From Frankiales bacterium (GTDB lineage Bacteria; Actinomycetota; Actinomycetes; Mycobacteriales; SCTD01): a stretch of DNA of 18,969 bases. The stretch lies in contig JAODNF010000301.1 in the NCBI GenBank assembly GCA_025464915.1, forward strand, positions 1-18,969, read 5' to 3'. The notes beneath the pieces are model-generated. The model made no database searches and was not told the DNA's origin. It was given only the letters and a program-made list of their open reading frames with translations. The stretch's first letter is position 1, and each line of letters begins with the position of its first letter. The position numbers and the translations under genes were made by a program. Of this stretch, positions 6,803-13,980 are shown one piece after another.

Positions 6803-7615
6803 TCAGCCGAGCAGGCGGCCGCGCCAGCGCGCGGCCAGGGCGACCGCGTGCACGGGAGCAAGCTGCCTGCGACGCAAGGGATCCCCGTCCGCCGCGACCA
6901 GCTCGACCGCACGCCCGAGCGGCACGCGCAGTCCCGGCTCCTGCCACCACGGCACCTCGCCCAGCGCCCGCCAGCCAGACCCGAGCCGGCGGAGCAGCGC
7001 CCAGGTGCCGCGCAGGTCCGTCCGCGGCTCGTGCACGACCACAGCGCCCTCGGCGAGCACCACGCGCATCCCCGCCCGCAGTGCCCGCTGCCCGAGCTCC
7101 TTGTCACCCGACGAGCGGAGCGTGGCGTCGAAGCCGCCCAGGCTGCGGAGGTCGTCGACCCTCGCGAAGAGGTTCGCCGTGGCCGCGAAGCCCTGCGCCA
7201 CGAGCTCGGCCTGGTCGAGGTAGACGGCCCGGTCGTACCGCTCCCACCGACCCGCCCCGGGGCGTCGGCGCTGCTGCACCGCGCCACCCACCAGCACACC
7301 GGGGGCCACGTCCTCAAGTCCTGCCGACAGCCACTGCGGCGTCGGCTCGCAATCCGCGTCGGTGAACGCCACGCACTCGGTCGTCACCGCGCTCAGCCCC
7401 ACGTTGCGGGCGGCGTACGACCCCGCCCCGCTGCCGGTGAGCACCTGCGGTGCCAGCGGATGAGTCCTCGCGACCTCCGCCGTCCCGTCGGTGGAGGCGT
7501 CGTCGACGACGATCACGGCAGCTGGGCGCTGCGCCTGGGCCAGCAGGGCATCCAGCAGCCGGGGCAGCGAGCCCGCGGCGTCGCGCGCAGGGACGACGAC
7601 GCTGACCTCCGGCAC
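6803..7615 (-). CDS. GT2 family glycosyltransferase
   Basis: A compact GT-A enzyme, 270 residues. EVSVVVPARDAAGSLPRLL opens the fold at residue 3, VIVVDDASTDGT binds the nucleotide, ARNVGL follows, the DxD is Asp86-Ala-Asp88 (FTDADCEP), and the acceptor-side acidic motif is SSGDKELGQRALRAG near residue 171. This SGDxxLG form differs from the ED form of most GT2 proteins nearby, so it belongs to another subgroup. The start is GTG 7615, with a TACGAT box 6 nt upstream and no obvious ribosome site. It is a single-gene unit on the minus strand, divergent from the plus GT2 (11 bp between starts) and convergent with the acetyltransferase. It adds a sugar in the same pathway by context; specificity unknown. 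Confidence 0.88.
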   Translation of the reverse strand: MPEVSVVVPARDAAGSLPRLLDALLAQAQRPAAVIVVDDASTDGTAEVARTHPLAPQVLTGSGAGSYAARNVGLSAVTTECVAFTDADCEPTPQWLSAGLEDVAPGVLVGGAVQQRRRPGAGRWERYDRAVYLDQAELVAQGFAATANLFARVDDLRSLGGFDATLRSSGDKELGQRALRAGMRVVLAEGAVVVHEPRTDLRGTWALLRRLGSGWRALGEVPWWQEPGLRVPLGRAVELVAADGDPLRRRQLAPVHAVALAARWRGRLLG

Positions 7616-7621
7616 GTGCGG

Positions 7622-7627
7622 ATCGTA
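7622..7627 (-). promoter_or_regulatory. Putative -10 hexamer TACGAT for the minus-strand GT2
   Basis: On the minus strand TACGAT spans 7627 to 7622, followed by 6 nt and GTG 7615. It fits the TANNNT plus 6-8 nt leaderless pattern seen at other starts here. Its first base is complementary to the A of the divergent ATG 7627, so the two units overlap at this site. Confidence 0.45.
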
Positions 7628-8523
7628 TGAGTGTCACCGTCGCCGTCCCCACCGCGCGCCGCCCGCAGGCCCTGGCCCGGCTGCTCGCCGCCCTGCCCGC
7701 CGCCCTGGCGGGCGTCCCGGGCGTCGACCTGCTCGTGGTCGACAACGACGCCGCGGGCTCGGCGCGCGACGTCGTCAGTGACCAGGCCCGCTACCTGCTC
7801 GAGACCGAGCCCGGCAGCGCCTTCGCCCGCAACCGTGCCCTGGCCGAGGTGGTCACGGAACGGATCGCCTTCCTCGACGACGACGTCGTCCCGCAGCCCG
7901 GCTGGCTGGCGAGCCTGCTCGCCACCGAGGGCGTCGCCGCCGGCGGAAAGGTCGTGCTGGACCCCGCGGTGCCCCGGCCGTCCTGGTTCGACGAGGCCGG
8001 CATCGGCGGCTACGTCACCGCGTTCGACCTGGGCGGCGCCGCGAGGCCGCTGACGGGCAGCGAGTACGTCGTGACGGCCAGCGCCGTCTTCGACGTGGCA
8101 GCCCTGCGCGGCGTCGGGGGCTTCGACCCGCAGCTGGGCCCGCGGCCCGGGTCGCAGCTGGTGGCCGACGACGTGCACGTCGTGCGCGAGCTCCAGCGGG
8201 CCGGCGGCGAGGTCTGGTGGCAACCGGCAGCGGTCGTCGTCCACGACCTCCCGGCCGAGCGCCTCAGGCCGGGCTGGCTGCTGCGCCGGGCCTACCTGCA
8301 GGGCCGGTCCGACTGGCTGCTCGACGAGGAGGTGATGCGGCAGCGTGCCCTGGGCGGCGCGCGCGTCGCCGCGTCCTGGCTCGGCACGGAGATCGGTCGC
8401 CGCCGCCGCGAGGGGCTCTGGCGCCGTACCACCGCCTTCCACCTCGCCACGGACGTGTCGCGCACCCTGGGCGCAGTGGGGCAAGGCCTACGCTGGCTCG
8501 GTGACCGGGAGCCGAGCCGTTGA
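7627..8523 (+). CDS. GT2 family glycosyltransferase
   Basis: 298 residues with a GT-A fold. VTVAVPTARRPQALARLL replaces the usual TRDR, VDLLVVDNDAAGSA follows, then FARNRAL, the metal-binding DDD at residues 84-86 (FLDDDVVPQPGW), ASAVFDVAALRGVGGFDPQLG and an acidic pair Asp181-Asp182 (VADDVHVVRELQRAG) in place of the Glu-Asp of most homologues. The C-terminal 80 residues are basic (IGRRRREGLWRRTT) and may contact the membrane. ATG 7627 gives the first beta strand at once. The gene opens an operon with chain-length, polymerase and two more transferase genes; its stop overlaps the TTG start of the next gene (TTGA). Likely a sugar transferase for the same glycan; specificity unknown. Confidence 0.88.
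   Translation: MSVTVAVPTARRPQALARLLAALPAALAGVPGVDLLVVDNDAAGSARDVVSDQARYLLETEPGSAFARNRALAEVVTERIAFLDDDVVPQPGWLASLLATEGVAAGGKVVLDPAVPRPSWFDEAGIGGYVTAFDLGGAARPLTGSEYVVTASAVFDVAALRGVGGFDPQLGPRPGSQLVADDVHVVRELQRAGGEVWWQPAAVVVHDLPAERLRPGWLLRRAYLQGRSDWLLDEEVMRQRALGGARVAASWLGTEIGRRRREGLWRRTTAFHLATDVSRTLGAVGQGLRWLGDREPSR
8507..8511 (+). promoter_or_regulatory. Ribosome binding site GGGAG for the TTG start at 8520
   Basis: GGGAG lies 8 nt before TTG 8520, within the end of the GT2 gene. With the TTGA stop/start overlap it is the main reason to accept a rare TTG start for the chain-length protein. Confidence 0.5.
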
Positions 8524-9161
8524 CCGCTGACGCGACCGCGTACCCCCACCACCAGCCGCAGCACGGACCGCCGCTGCTGACCGCGCTGTCCGGTGCCGTG
8601 GCGCTCGTGCTGGCGCTGGTCCTCGGCGGCGCGGCCTACGAGGTCGTGGGCCACCGGCACCCGACGTACCTCGCCACCTCCGCCGTCCTGCTCGACGAGC
8701 CGCAGGCCGTCGCGCTGTCGAAGGACTCCGGCGTCATCGACAAGCTGAGCCGGCTGCGGTTCAAGTACTCCGGCATCCTGCGCAGCGACGACATCGTCAA
8801 CCCCGTCGCGACCAAGCTCGGCATCAAGCCGGGAGTCGTCGCAGGCGCCATCGCGTCCAACGGCGACACCGGGTCGCTGCTGCTGTTCGTCGGTGCCCGC
8901 TCCGGCGACGCGAGGCTCGCCGTGAAGCTCGCCAACGCGCTCGCCGAGCAGCTGCAGACGTACGTCGCCACGGAGAACAAGACCAACGGCATACCGGCCC
9001 TGCTGCGGTTGGAGCTGAAGATCGTCTCGCCGGCCCGCTACGCCGGGCAGCTGACGCCCACGAAGCGGCAGAAGCAGGTCGCGGGTGCCGGAGTGGCCCT
9101 CGCGACGGTCGTGGTCGTCCTCGGCGTCGCGGACATCGCCCGCCGTCGCAACCTGCTGTAG
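8520..9161 (+). CDS. Wzz/YveK-like polysaccharide chain-length (co-polymerase) protein
   Basis: 213 residues with the two-helix layout of polysaccharide co-polymerases: a first membrane helix near 18-43 (LLTALSGAVALVLALVLGGAAYEVV), an extracytoplasmic domain of about 140 residues containing YLATSAVLLDE and LAVKLANALAEQLQTYV, and a second helix near 187-207 (VAGAGVALATVVVVLGVAD). The segment PARYAGQLTPTKRQ just before helix 2 matches the family's pre-helix proline region. Such proteins set chain length together with Wzy, whose gene follows 9 bp later. No BY-kinase domain is fused, and none is encoded nearby. The start is TTG 8520, overlapping the previous stop, with GGGAG upstream. The family call rests on topology and context; sequence similarity is modest. 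Confidence 0.75.
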   Translation: MTADATAYPHHQPQHGPPLLTALSGAVALVLALVLGGAAYEVVGHRHPTYLATSAVLLDEPQAVALSKDSGVIDKLSRLRFKYSGILRSDDIVNPVATKLGIKPGVVAGAIASNGDTGSLLLFVGARSGDARLAVKLANALAEQLQTYVATENKTNGIPALLRLELKIVSPARYAGQLTPTKRQKQVAGAGVALATVVVVLGVADIARRRNLL

Positions 9162-9170
9162 CGGGTCGTC

Positions 9171-10943
9171 ATGGCGCTGGTCCTGCTGGCCGTGGTCCTG
9201 GCGCTGACCGCCGCCGCGCTGCTCCCGCCGCCCAAGGCGCTCGCCGCGCTGATGGTCGCCCTCGTCCTGGTGCCCGGAACGCTGCCTTTCCCAGGAATGC
9301 CAGGCGTTCTCACGATCCACCGGGTGGTCGCGATCGTGGCGCTCGCGGGGCTGCTGAGGCGCTGCGCGCTCCACGAGGTGCCGTGGTCAGTCCTGCGCCT
9401 GCCCCCGGTCGCCTTCCGTCTCGCCCTGCTGCTGGGCCTGCTCGCGGTGCTGGGCGTGGGCCTGCTGCAGCCGACGACCGACCCGTCGGCGGCCGCCAGG
9501 TCGTGGGAGGCGTTCGCGGCGCAGCTGCTCGTGCTCACCGTCGTCCTCGCCCTCGTCCGTGCGAGCGGCACACTCGGCGCCGGCGCGGCCGCGCTGGTGC
9601 TGGCCGTCGCGGCCTCGGCCGTCATCGGGGTGGTCGAGCACGTCACGCACCACTCGTACGCCCGGGCCTGGTACCGCCTCGAGCCCTCGCTGCTGGCGAC
9701 CGACCCGGCGCAGGTCCTCGCGACCCGCGGTGGCCACGTCCGGGTGCGCGCGGCCGCCGACTTCACCCTGGCCTTCGCCTGGTGCACCGGCGCCTGCCTG
9801 CCCCTGCTGCTCGCCGTCGCGTCCCTGCACCGGGACCGGCTCCGCAGAGTGCTGCTGGTGTCGGCGCCGGTCGTCCTGCTGGCCGTGGTCTGGAGCTACT
9901 CCCGCAGCGTCGTGCTTCCCGCCGGTGTGGCCGTCGTGGTGCTGGCCGCGGTGAGCCGCGACCGACGGCTGCAGGTGCTGACGGCGGTGGGACTCGGGAT
10001 CGGGAGCGTGTACGTCCTGAACAGCCCCGACCTCCAGCGCGACTTCTCCGTGGCGGTCGACACGGGCTCGATCGACGTCCGGCTCGCGCGGCTGCCCGCG
10101 GTCGGCCAGATCGCAGCCACCCATCCCTTCCGCGGGGTCGGGCTCAGCGGGCTGTCGTCGCTCGGGATCCCCGTGACCGACTCGACCTACCTGCTCGGGT
10201 ACGCCGAGGTCGGTGCGATCGGCATCGCCGCGCTGGCCGCTGTGCTGCTGGTGGGGGTCGGCAACGCCGGTCGGGCGGTGCTCTCTCCGGACCACGGCGA
10301 GCGGATGCTCGGGCTGGCGTTCGGCAGCGGTGCGCTGGTGCTCGTGGTCGGTGCCGTCAGCTTCGACGCGTTCACCACCGCGTCGAGCGCCGAGCTGTTC
10401 TGGGTGCTCGTCGCCTTCGGCGTCGCGCTCGCCGAGCGGTCGTCGAGGATCCGCAGGCCGCCCGTCCTGACGCCCTACGCGCGGGTCCTCGGCGTGGGCG
10501 GTCTGCTGCTCGTCGGCTTCCTGCTGCGGTCGAGCGCGAACCTGCACGTCGCCCGGGAGTGGCAGTTCGAGACGCTCACGCCCGCCGTGAACACGGCCGG
10601 CGCCCCCAACTACACGGGCGTGCAGCTGCGCACCTCCGCGTGCGACACCCTCGACCGGAGCCTGGCCCGTCGCGAAGGGTTGAGCGCCGACTGCCGACCC
10701 GCCCCCGACGACGGCCCGGGGCAGACGCTGCTGCGGCTCCAGGCGCCGAACCCGTTCCTGCTGCACAAGCTGACGCAGGAAGCCGTCGAGACCATCCGCA
10801 CGGTGCCAGGGCTGGAGAGCGTCAGCCTGGTGTCGCGCGGCCCCGAGGTGTCGGGGACGGAGTCCGGCCTGCGGACGGCGCCGGCGTCACTGCTCGCCTT
10901 CGGGCTCGCGCTCCTCGTGCCGGTGCCGCGGCGACGGCGATGA
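9171..10943 (+). CDS. O-antigen polymerase/ligase-like (Wzy/WaaL family) membrane protein
   Basis: 590 residues with about ten or more hydrophobic helices, starting LVLLAVVLALTAAALL, the topology of Wzy polymerases and O-antigen ligases. Family features: the SYSRSVVLPAGVAVVVL helix, which corresponds to the SRG(A) region of the ligase/polymerase family, and LPAVGQIAATHPFRGVGL, the typical I..HP..G.G block in the large extracytoplasmic loop. It would join lipid-linked repeat units outside the membrane, or ligate the glycan to an acceptor. Unusually, after the last core helix there is a soluble stretch of about 100 residues (roughly 464-567), with Cys491 and Cys508, followed by one more helix (LLAFGLALLVPV) and a basic tail. 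ATG 9171 follows the chain-length gene by 9 bp; the end overlaps the next gene (ATGA). Polymerase versus ligase cannot be separated by reading alone. Confidence 0.85.
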   Translation: MALVLLAVVLALTAAALLPPPKALAALMVALVLVPGTLPFPGMPGVLTIHRVVAIVALAGLLRRCALHEVPWSVLRLPPVAFRLALLLGLLAVLGVGLLQPTTDPSAAARSWEAFAAQLLVLTVVLALVRASGTLGAGAAALVLAVAASAVIGVVEHVTHHSYARAWYRLEPSLLATDPAQVLATRGGHVRVRAAADFTLAFAWCTGACLPLLLAVASLHRDRLRRVLLVSAPVVLLAVVWSYSRSVVLPAGVAVVVLAAVSRDRRLQVLTAVGLGIGSVYVLNSPDLQRDFSVAVDTGSIDVRLARLPAVGQIAATHPFRGVGLSGLSSLGIPVTDSTYLLGYAEVGAIGIAALAAVLLVGVGNAGRAVLSPDHGERMLGLAFGSGALVLVVGAVSFDAFTTASSAELFWVLVAFGVALAERSSRIRRPPVLTPYARVLGVGGLLLVGFLLRSSANLHVAREWQFETLTPAVNTAGAPNYTGVQLRTSACDTLDRSLARREGLSADCRPAPDDGPGQTLLRLQAPNPFLLHKLTQEAVETIRTVPGLESVSLVSRGPEVSGTESGLRTAPASLLAFGLALLVPVPRRRR

Positions 10944-11767
10944 CGGGCGTCTCCGTCGTCGTCCCCTGCCGCGACCGGGCCGAGCTCCTGCGCCGGTCCC
11001 TGCCGGCGCTCGTCGGCTGCCTCGGTCCCGACGACGAGCTCGTCGTCGTCGACGCCGCGTCCACCGACGGGTCCGTCAGCGCGGTGGCCGCGGCCGCGGG
11101 TGCCGTCGTGGTCCGCTCCCTGCATCCGGGGGCGTCGGCCGCCCGCAACGCAGGCTGGCGCGCGGCACGGCACGACCTGGTCGCCTTCACCGACGACGAC
11201 TGCCGCCCGGACGCGGGCTGGACGGTCGCGGTGGCCGCGGCCCTGGAGGACCTCGACGCGGTGTGCGGGCGGGTCCTCGCCGACGGCGACGGGCACCTGT
11301 CGGTGCTCGCCTCGACCGAGCCGCGCGACTACCTGCGCACCGACGATCCCGCGGTGCTCGGCCACGGGGCCAACATGGCGGTCCGCCGACGGTCGCTGGA
11401 GGCCGTCGACGGCTGGGACGAGCGGCTCGGGCCTGGTACGCCGTGGCCGGGCGGTGAGGACAAGGACCTCCTCGTCCGGCTGCTGGCGGCTGGCTTCGAC
11501 GTCGGCTATCGCGCCGAGCCGCTGGTGCGGCACGTCCAGTGGCGCACCCGCAGGCAGTCGCTGCGGGCCGAGCTCGGCTATGCCCGCGGCAGCGGGTTCC
11601 TTGCTTCGCAAGGGATCGGAGGCTCGGCGCTGAGCCGAGCGGGGGCCGAGGTCAGGACCGGTGGGCGGGACCTCCGGGCCGGCTACCAGTACGGCGCGGT
11701 CGCCGGAATGGTCCGCGCCGGTGGGGTTCTCTGGGGAGCAGCAGCCGCGCGTCGGAGGCTGCGGTGA
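10940..11767 (+). CDS. GT2 family glycosyltransferase
   Basis: 275 residues, GT-A fold. VSVVVPCRDRAELLRRSL begins at residue 4, DDELVVVDAASTDGS follows, then SAARNAGWRAARHDLVAFTDDDC with the metal-binding DDD at 85-87, GANMAVRRRSLEAVDGWDERLGPGT, and the catalytic Glu173-Asp174 in GGEDKDLLVRLLAAGF. The C-terminal WRTRRQ...YARGSG block is shared with the two minus-strand GT2 genes at 13977 and 15968, so they look like paralogues. ATG 10940 overlaps the polymerase stop (ATGA), and its end overlaps the GT4 start (GTGA). Two adjacent hairpin-forming stretches lie in the coding sequence at 11599-11613 and 11622-11640. Role: one sugar addition in the locus; donor unknown. Confidence 0.9.
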   Translation: MTGVSVVVPCRDRAELLRRSLPALVGCLGPDDELVVVDAASTDGSVSAVAAAAGAVVVRSLHPGASAARNAGWRAARHDLVAFTDDDCRPDAGWTVAVAAALEDLDAVCGRVLADGDGHLSVLASTEPRDYLRTDDPAVLGHGANMAVRRRSLEAVDGWDERLGPGTPWPGGEDKDLLVRLLAAGFDVGYRAEPLVRHVQWRTRRQSLRAELGYARGSGFLASQGIGGSALSRAGAEVRTGGRDLRAGYQYGAVAGMVRAGGVLWGAAAARRRLR

Positions 11768-12753
11768 TCGTGGTCGACGGCCGCGTCTTCGGCGGCCGCG
11801 CGACCGGCATCCAGCGGGTCGCCCGTGGTGCCTTCGACGCCGCCCGCGAACAGGGGCTGGAAGCATCGGTCGTCGCCCCCCGCGGCGTCGAGGACCCGCG
11901 CGTCGACCGCCACCTGCCGACCGCGAGCTCGCGCGTCTACGAGCAGCTCGCCCTGCCGCTGCACGCGCGGGGCCGGACGGTGCTCTCGCTGGCCAACACC
12001 GCACCGATCCTGGTCCGGCACTCGGTCGTCTTCGTCCACGACCTCGGACCGTCGAAGCACCCTGAGTGGTTCGCGCCACGGATGCGCCTCTACGCCCGCG
12101 CGGTCGAGACCGCCGCGCGCCGGGCCGACGTCGTCCTCACCCCGTCGCAGGCGATCGCCGACGAGATCACGTCACTCGCGCCGCGCGGCACGGTCCGCGT
12201 CGTGCGGCCCGCCACCGAGCTCGCCCCGGCGACGCCCGCCGAGGTGGCCGCGGTGCGCGGGAAGCACGGTCTCGCCGGGCCGTACGCCGTGCTCCTCGGC
12301 TGGGCCGACCCGCGCAAGGACCTGGCCACGGCACTCGCGGCACACCGGCGGGCGCGTGCCGTGGTCGCTCACGACCTCGTCCTCGTCGGCAGTGCGCACC
12401 CCAACCTCGCCCCCGTCGACCTGCCGGCCGACGTGGTGCACGCCGGTGCGGTCGGCGACGACGAGCTGCGCGCTCTCCTCACCGGAGCGCACGTGCTGCT
12501 CCACCCGTCCCGCTACGAGGGCTTCGGCCTCCCGCCGCTCGAGGCCGCCGCGTGCGGCACCGCCTCGCTGCTGGGTGACGTCCCGGCCGTCCGCGAGGCG
12601 ACGCACGACCTGCTGCCCGTGCTCCCGCTCGGCAACGTCGACGCCTGGACCGATGCTCTCGTCCAGGCCATCCGCCACCGGCCGGCCGTGCCCCAGCTGC
12701 CGAGGTGGACCTGGACCGACACGGGTGCAGCCCTGCTGGCCGCTCTGACCTGA
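11764..12753 (+). CDS. GT4 family glycosyltransferase
   Basis: 329 residues, short for GT4 but complete. VIVVDGRVFGGRATGIQRVAR at the N-terminus is the donor/acceptor loop typical of mannosyltransferase-like group 1 enzymes. HSVVFVHDLGPSKHPEWF lies near residue 89, VVLTPSQAIADEI follows, then AVLLGWADPRKDLATAL at the donor domain, and the E-x7-E motif is Glu252/Glu260 in YEGFGLPPLEAAACGT. GTG 11764 is chosen for the GTGA overlap with the preceding GT2 and because it starts the first beta strand. It is the last gene of the operon that begins at 7627. Downstream come a convergent operon and an intergenic block of repeats, presumably holding the terminator. The protein resembles the C-terminal partner of WbdA/WbaZ-type mannosyltransferases, but the sugar is not proven. 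Confidence 0.88.
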   Translation: MIVVDGRVFGGRATGIQRVARGAFDAAREQGLEASVVAPRGVEDPRVDRHLPTASSRVYEQLALPLHARGRTVLSLANTAPILVRHSVVFVHDLGPSKHPEWFAPRMRLYARAVETAARRADVVLTPSQAIADEITSLAPRGTVRVVRPATELAPATPAEVAAVRGKHGLAGPYAVLLGWADPRKDLATALAAHRRARAVVAHDLVLVGSAHPNLAPVDLPADVVHAGAVGDDELRALLTGAHVLLHPSRYEGFGLPPLEAAACGTASLLGDVPAVREATHDLLPVLPLGNVDAWTDALVQAIRHRPAVPQLPRWTWTDTGAALLAALT

Positions 12754-12771
12754 CCTTGCGTCCGCCCTCGC

Positions 12772-12829
12772 CGATCTTCCGCACCTCGGGGTGCTCGACG
12801 GCGTGTCGGGCCACACAAGCGGAAGATCG
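12772..12829. repeat. 58-bp repeat, copy 1, with inverted ends
   Basis: The element starts CGATCTTCCGC and ends GCGGAAGATCG, an 11-bp perfect terminal inverted repeat. A second copy starts 73 bp downstream; by hand alignment the two match at 49 of 58 positions, with identical ends and a divergent middle. It lies in the gap between convergent operons, so it may act as a terminator or be a dispersed palindromic element. Confidence 0.8.
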
Positions 12830-12832
12830 TCC

Positions 12833-12842
12833 AGAGCGCTCT
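12833..12842. repeat. 10-bp palindrome AGAGCGCTCT between the repeat copies
   Basis: AGAGCGCTCT is fully self-complementary and sits in the centre of the 15-bp spacer between the two 58-bp copies. The whole block is therefore arranged repeat, palindrome, repeat. Confidence 0.65.
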
Positions 12843-12844
12843 TG

Positions 12845-12902
12845 CGATCTTCCGCAGCTCGGGCTCGCTGATCGCGTGTCGCGCCACACAAGCGGAAGAT
12901 CG
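12845..12902. repeat. 58-bp repeat, copy 2, with inverted ends
   Basis: Same ends as copy 1 (CGATCTTCCGC and GCGGAAGATCG). One more G/C pair on each side extends the inverted repeat to 12 bp here. The right third, GTGTCG(C)GCCACACAAGC..., is almost identical in both copies, while bases 20-29 differ. Confidence 0.8.
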
Positions 12903-12903
12903 C

Positions 12904-12943
12904 GGGGGGTCGGGAGGTCGGGAGGTCGGGAGGTCGGGCGGGC
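12904..12943. repeat. 8-bp G-rich tandem repeat (GGGAGGTC)
   Basis: GGGGGGTC is followed by three exact GGGAGGTC units (12912-12935) and GGGCGGGC. Five G-tracts of three or more, separated by 5-nt spacers, meet the usual G-quadruplex pattern on the plus strand. It ends 5 bp before the stop codon of the convergent GT4 gene. Confidence 0.75.
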
Positions 12944-12948
12944 CGCGG

Positions 12949-13980
12949 TCAGGGGGACCAGAGGGCGACGCGGGCGGCAGCCGCTGCCGCGGGGCTGTGG
13001 TGCTCCTGCACCATCGCGTGACCGGCCTCCGCCAGCGCGGCCCGGCGAGCCGGGTCGGCGAGCAGGGAGGCCAGGGCTGCAGCGAAGCCCTCGGGCCCGG
13101 CGAGCACGCACCCGTCGGTCGAGGCCAGGCCCTCGGTCCCGGCCGCCGTCGTCAGCACCGGCAGCCCCGCGGCGAGGGCTTCGAGGACCTTGGTCTTGGG
13201 ACCCGTCGTCGGCGGGCACGGGAAGGCCAGCACCGCGGCCTCGGCGAACGCGTCCATGGCGTGAGCCACCTCCCCCAGGACCCGTACGCCGTCGGCCCGC
13301 ACCTCGGGACAGCCGCGTCCCGCGACCAGCAGCTCGGCTCCCGGCACCTGCTCGCGCACTGCGGGCCAGTCGGCCAGTAGCGCCGCCAGCGCCACCGCGT
13401 TCGGCGGCCAGTCCCAGCCGGCGAGCAGCAGCGCGCGGGGGGCTGCCAGGGCAGGGACGGGCTCCGGCGGTACGGGCACGGCCGCCGGCAGCCAGCGGGA
13501 CGTCCCGAGGAAGGCGCCGACCCGGCGCGAGTACGACGTCGGGAGCACCGAGCGGCGGACGGCCCGCCGGTCTGCCCGGTGGCCCTGGCGCGCGCTCGCG
13601 GTGACCTCACCGAGGGCATGGGCGTCGAGCAGGCACGAGTAGTGGACGACGACGCCGGTCCGACGGTGACCGGAGATCGCGGCCCACGACAGCGGGTCCT
13701 CGGCGAAGGACACGTCGAACGCGTCGTCCAGCTCCAGGGCGCTCGATCCCCAGCGCGGGCGGATGAGCGCGAGGGCGTGGTCGCGCACCCCGGAGCCGAG
13801 GTGGAGCGGCCGCCACACCGCCCAGGGGGGCAGCTCCTCGCGCGGCTCGCGCGCCGTCCAGCAGACGGCCGTGACGTCGTGGCCGGCAGCCACCAGGCCG
13901 TCGCCGGCAGCGCGCAGCAGCCGCCCGCTGGCGGTGCCCTCGAGCTCGGGGCAGTGCTCGGAGACCAGGAGCGCTCTCAC
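12949..13980 (-). CDS. GT4-like glycosyltransferase (group 1), first motif Glu absent
   Basis: 343 residues. VRALLVSEHCPELEGTASGRLL starts a GT-B fold, LLLAGWDWPPNAVALAALL marks the donor domain near residue 184, and the C-terminal motif is TTGPKTKVLEALAAGLPVLTTAAGTEGL. Here Glu267 of the E-x7-E pair is present, but the first Glu is replaced by Thr259. Groups with G-x-x-x-K-x-LEA at this place are known among GT4-like enzymes, so it is probably active but belongs to another branch. GTG 13980 overlaps the stop of the GT2 gene in a GTGA junction. It is the last gene of the minus operon and its stop lies just after the G-rich repeat. Sugar specificity unknown. Confidence 0.85.
   Translation of the reverse strand: MRALLVSEHCPELEGTASGRLLRAAGDGLVAAGHDVTAVCWTAREPREELPPWAVWRPLHLGSGVRDHALALIRPRWGSSALELDDAFDVSFAEDPLSWAAISGHRRTGVVVHYSCLLDAHALGEVTASARQGHRADRRAVRRSVLPTSYSRRVGAFLGTSRWLPAAVPVPPEPVPALAAPRALLLAGWDWPPNAVALAALLADWPAVREQVPGAELLVAGRGCPEVRADGVRVLGEVAHAMDAFAEAAVLAFPCPPTTGPKTKVLEALAAGLPVLTTAAGTEGLASTDGCVLAGPEGFAAALASLLADPARRAALAEAGHAMVQEHHSPAAAAAARVALWSP

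Noticed and set aside
5702..7630. Plus-strand open frame of 642 codons
   Set aside because: It spans parts of three real genes on both strands and has the Arg/Pro-rich composition of a shadow.
12772..12902. CRISPR array
   Set aside because: There are only two copies, 58 bp each with a 15-bp spacer, and the copies are imperfect and have inverted ends. This does not fit a CRISPR repeat-spacer pattern.
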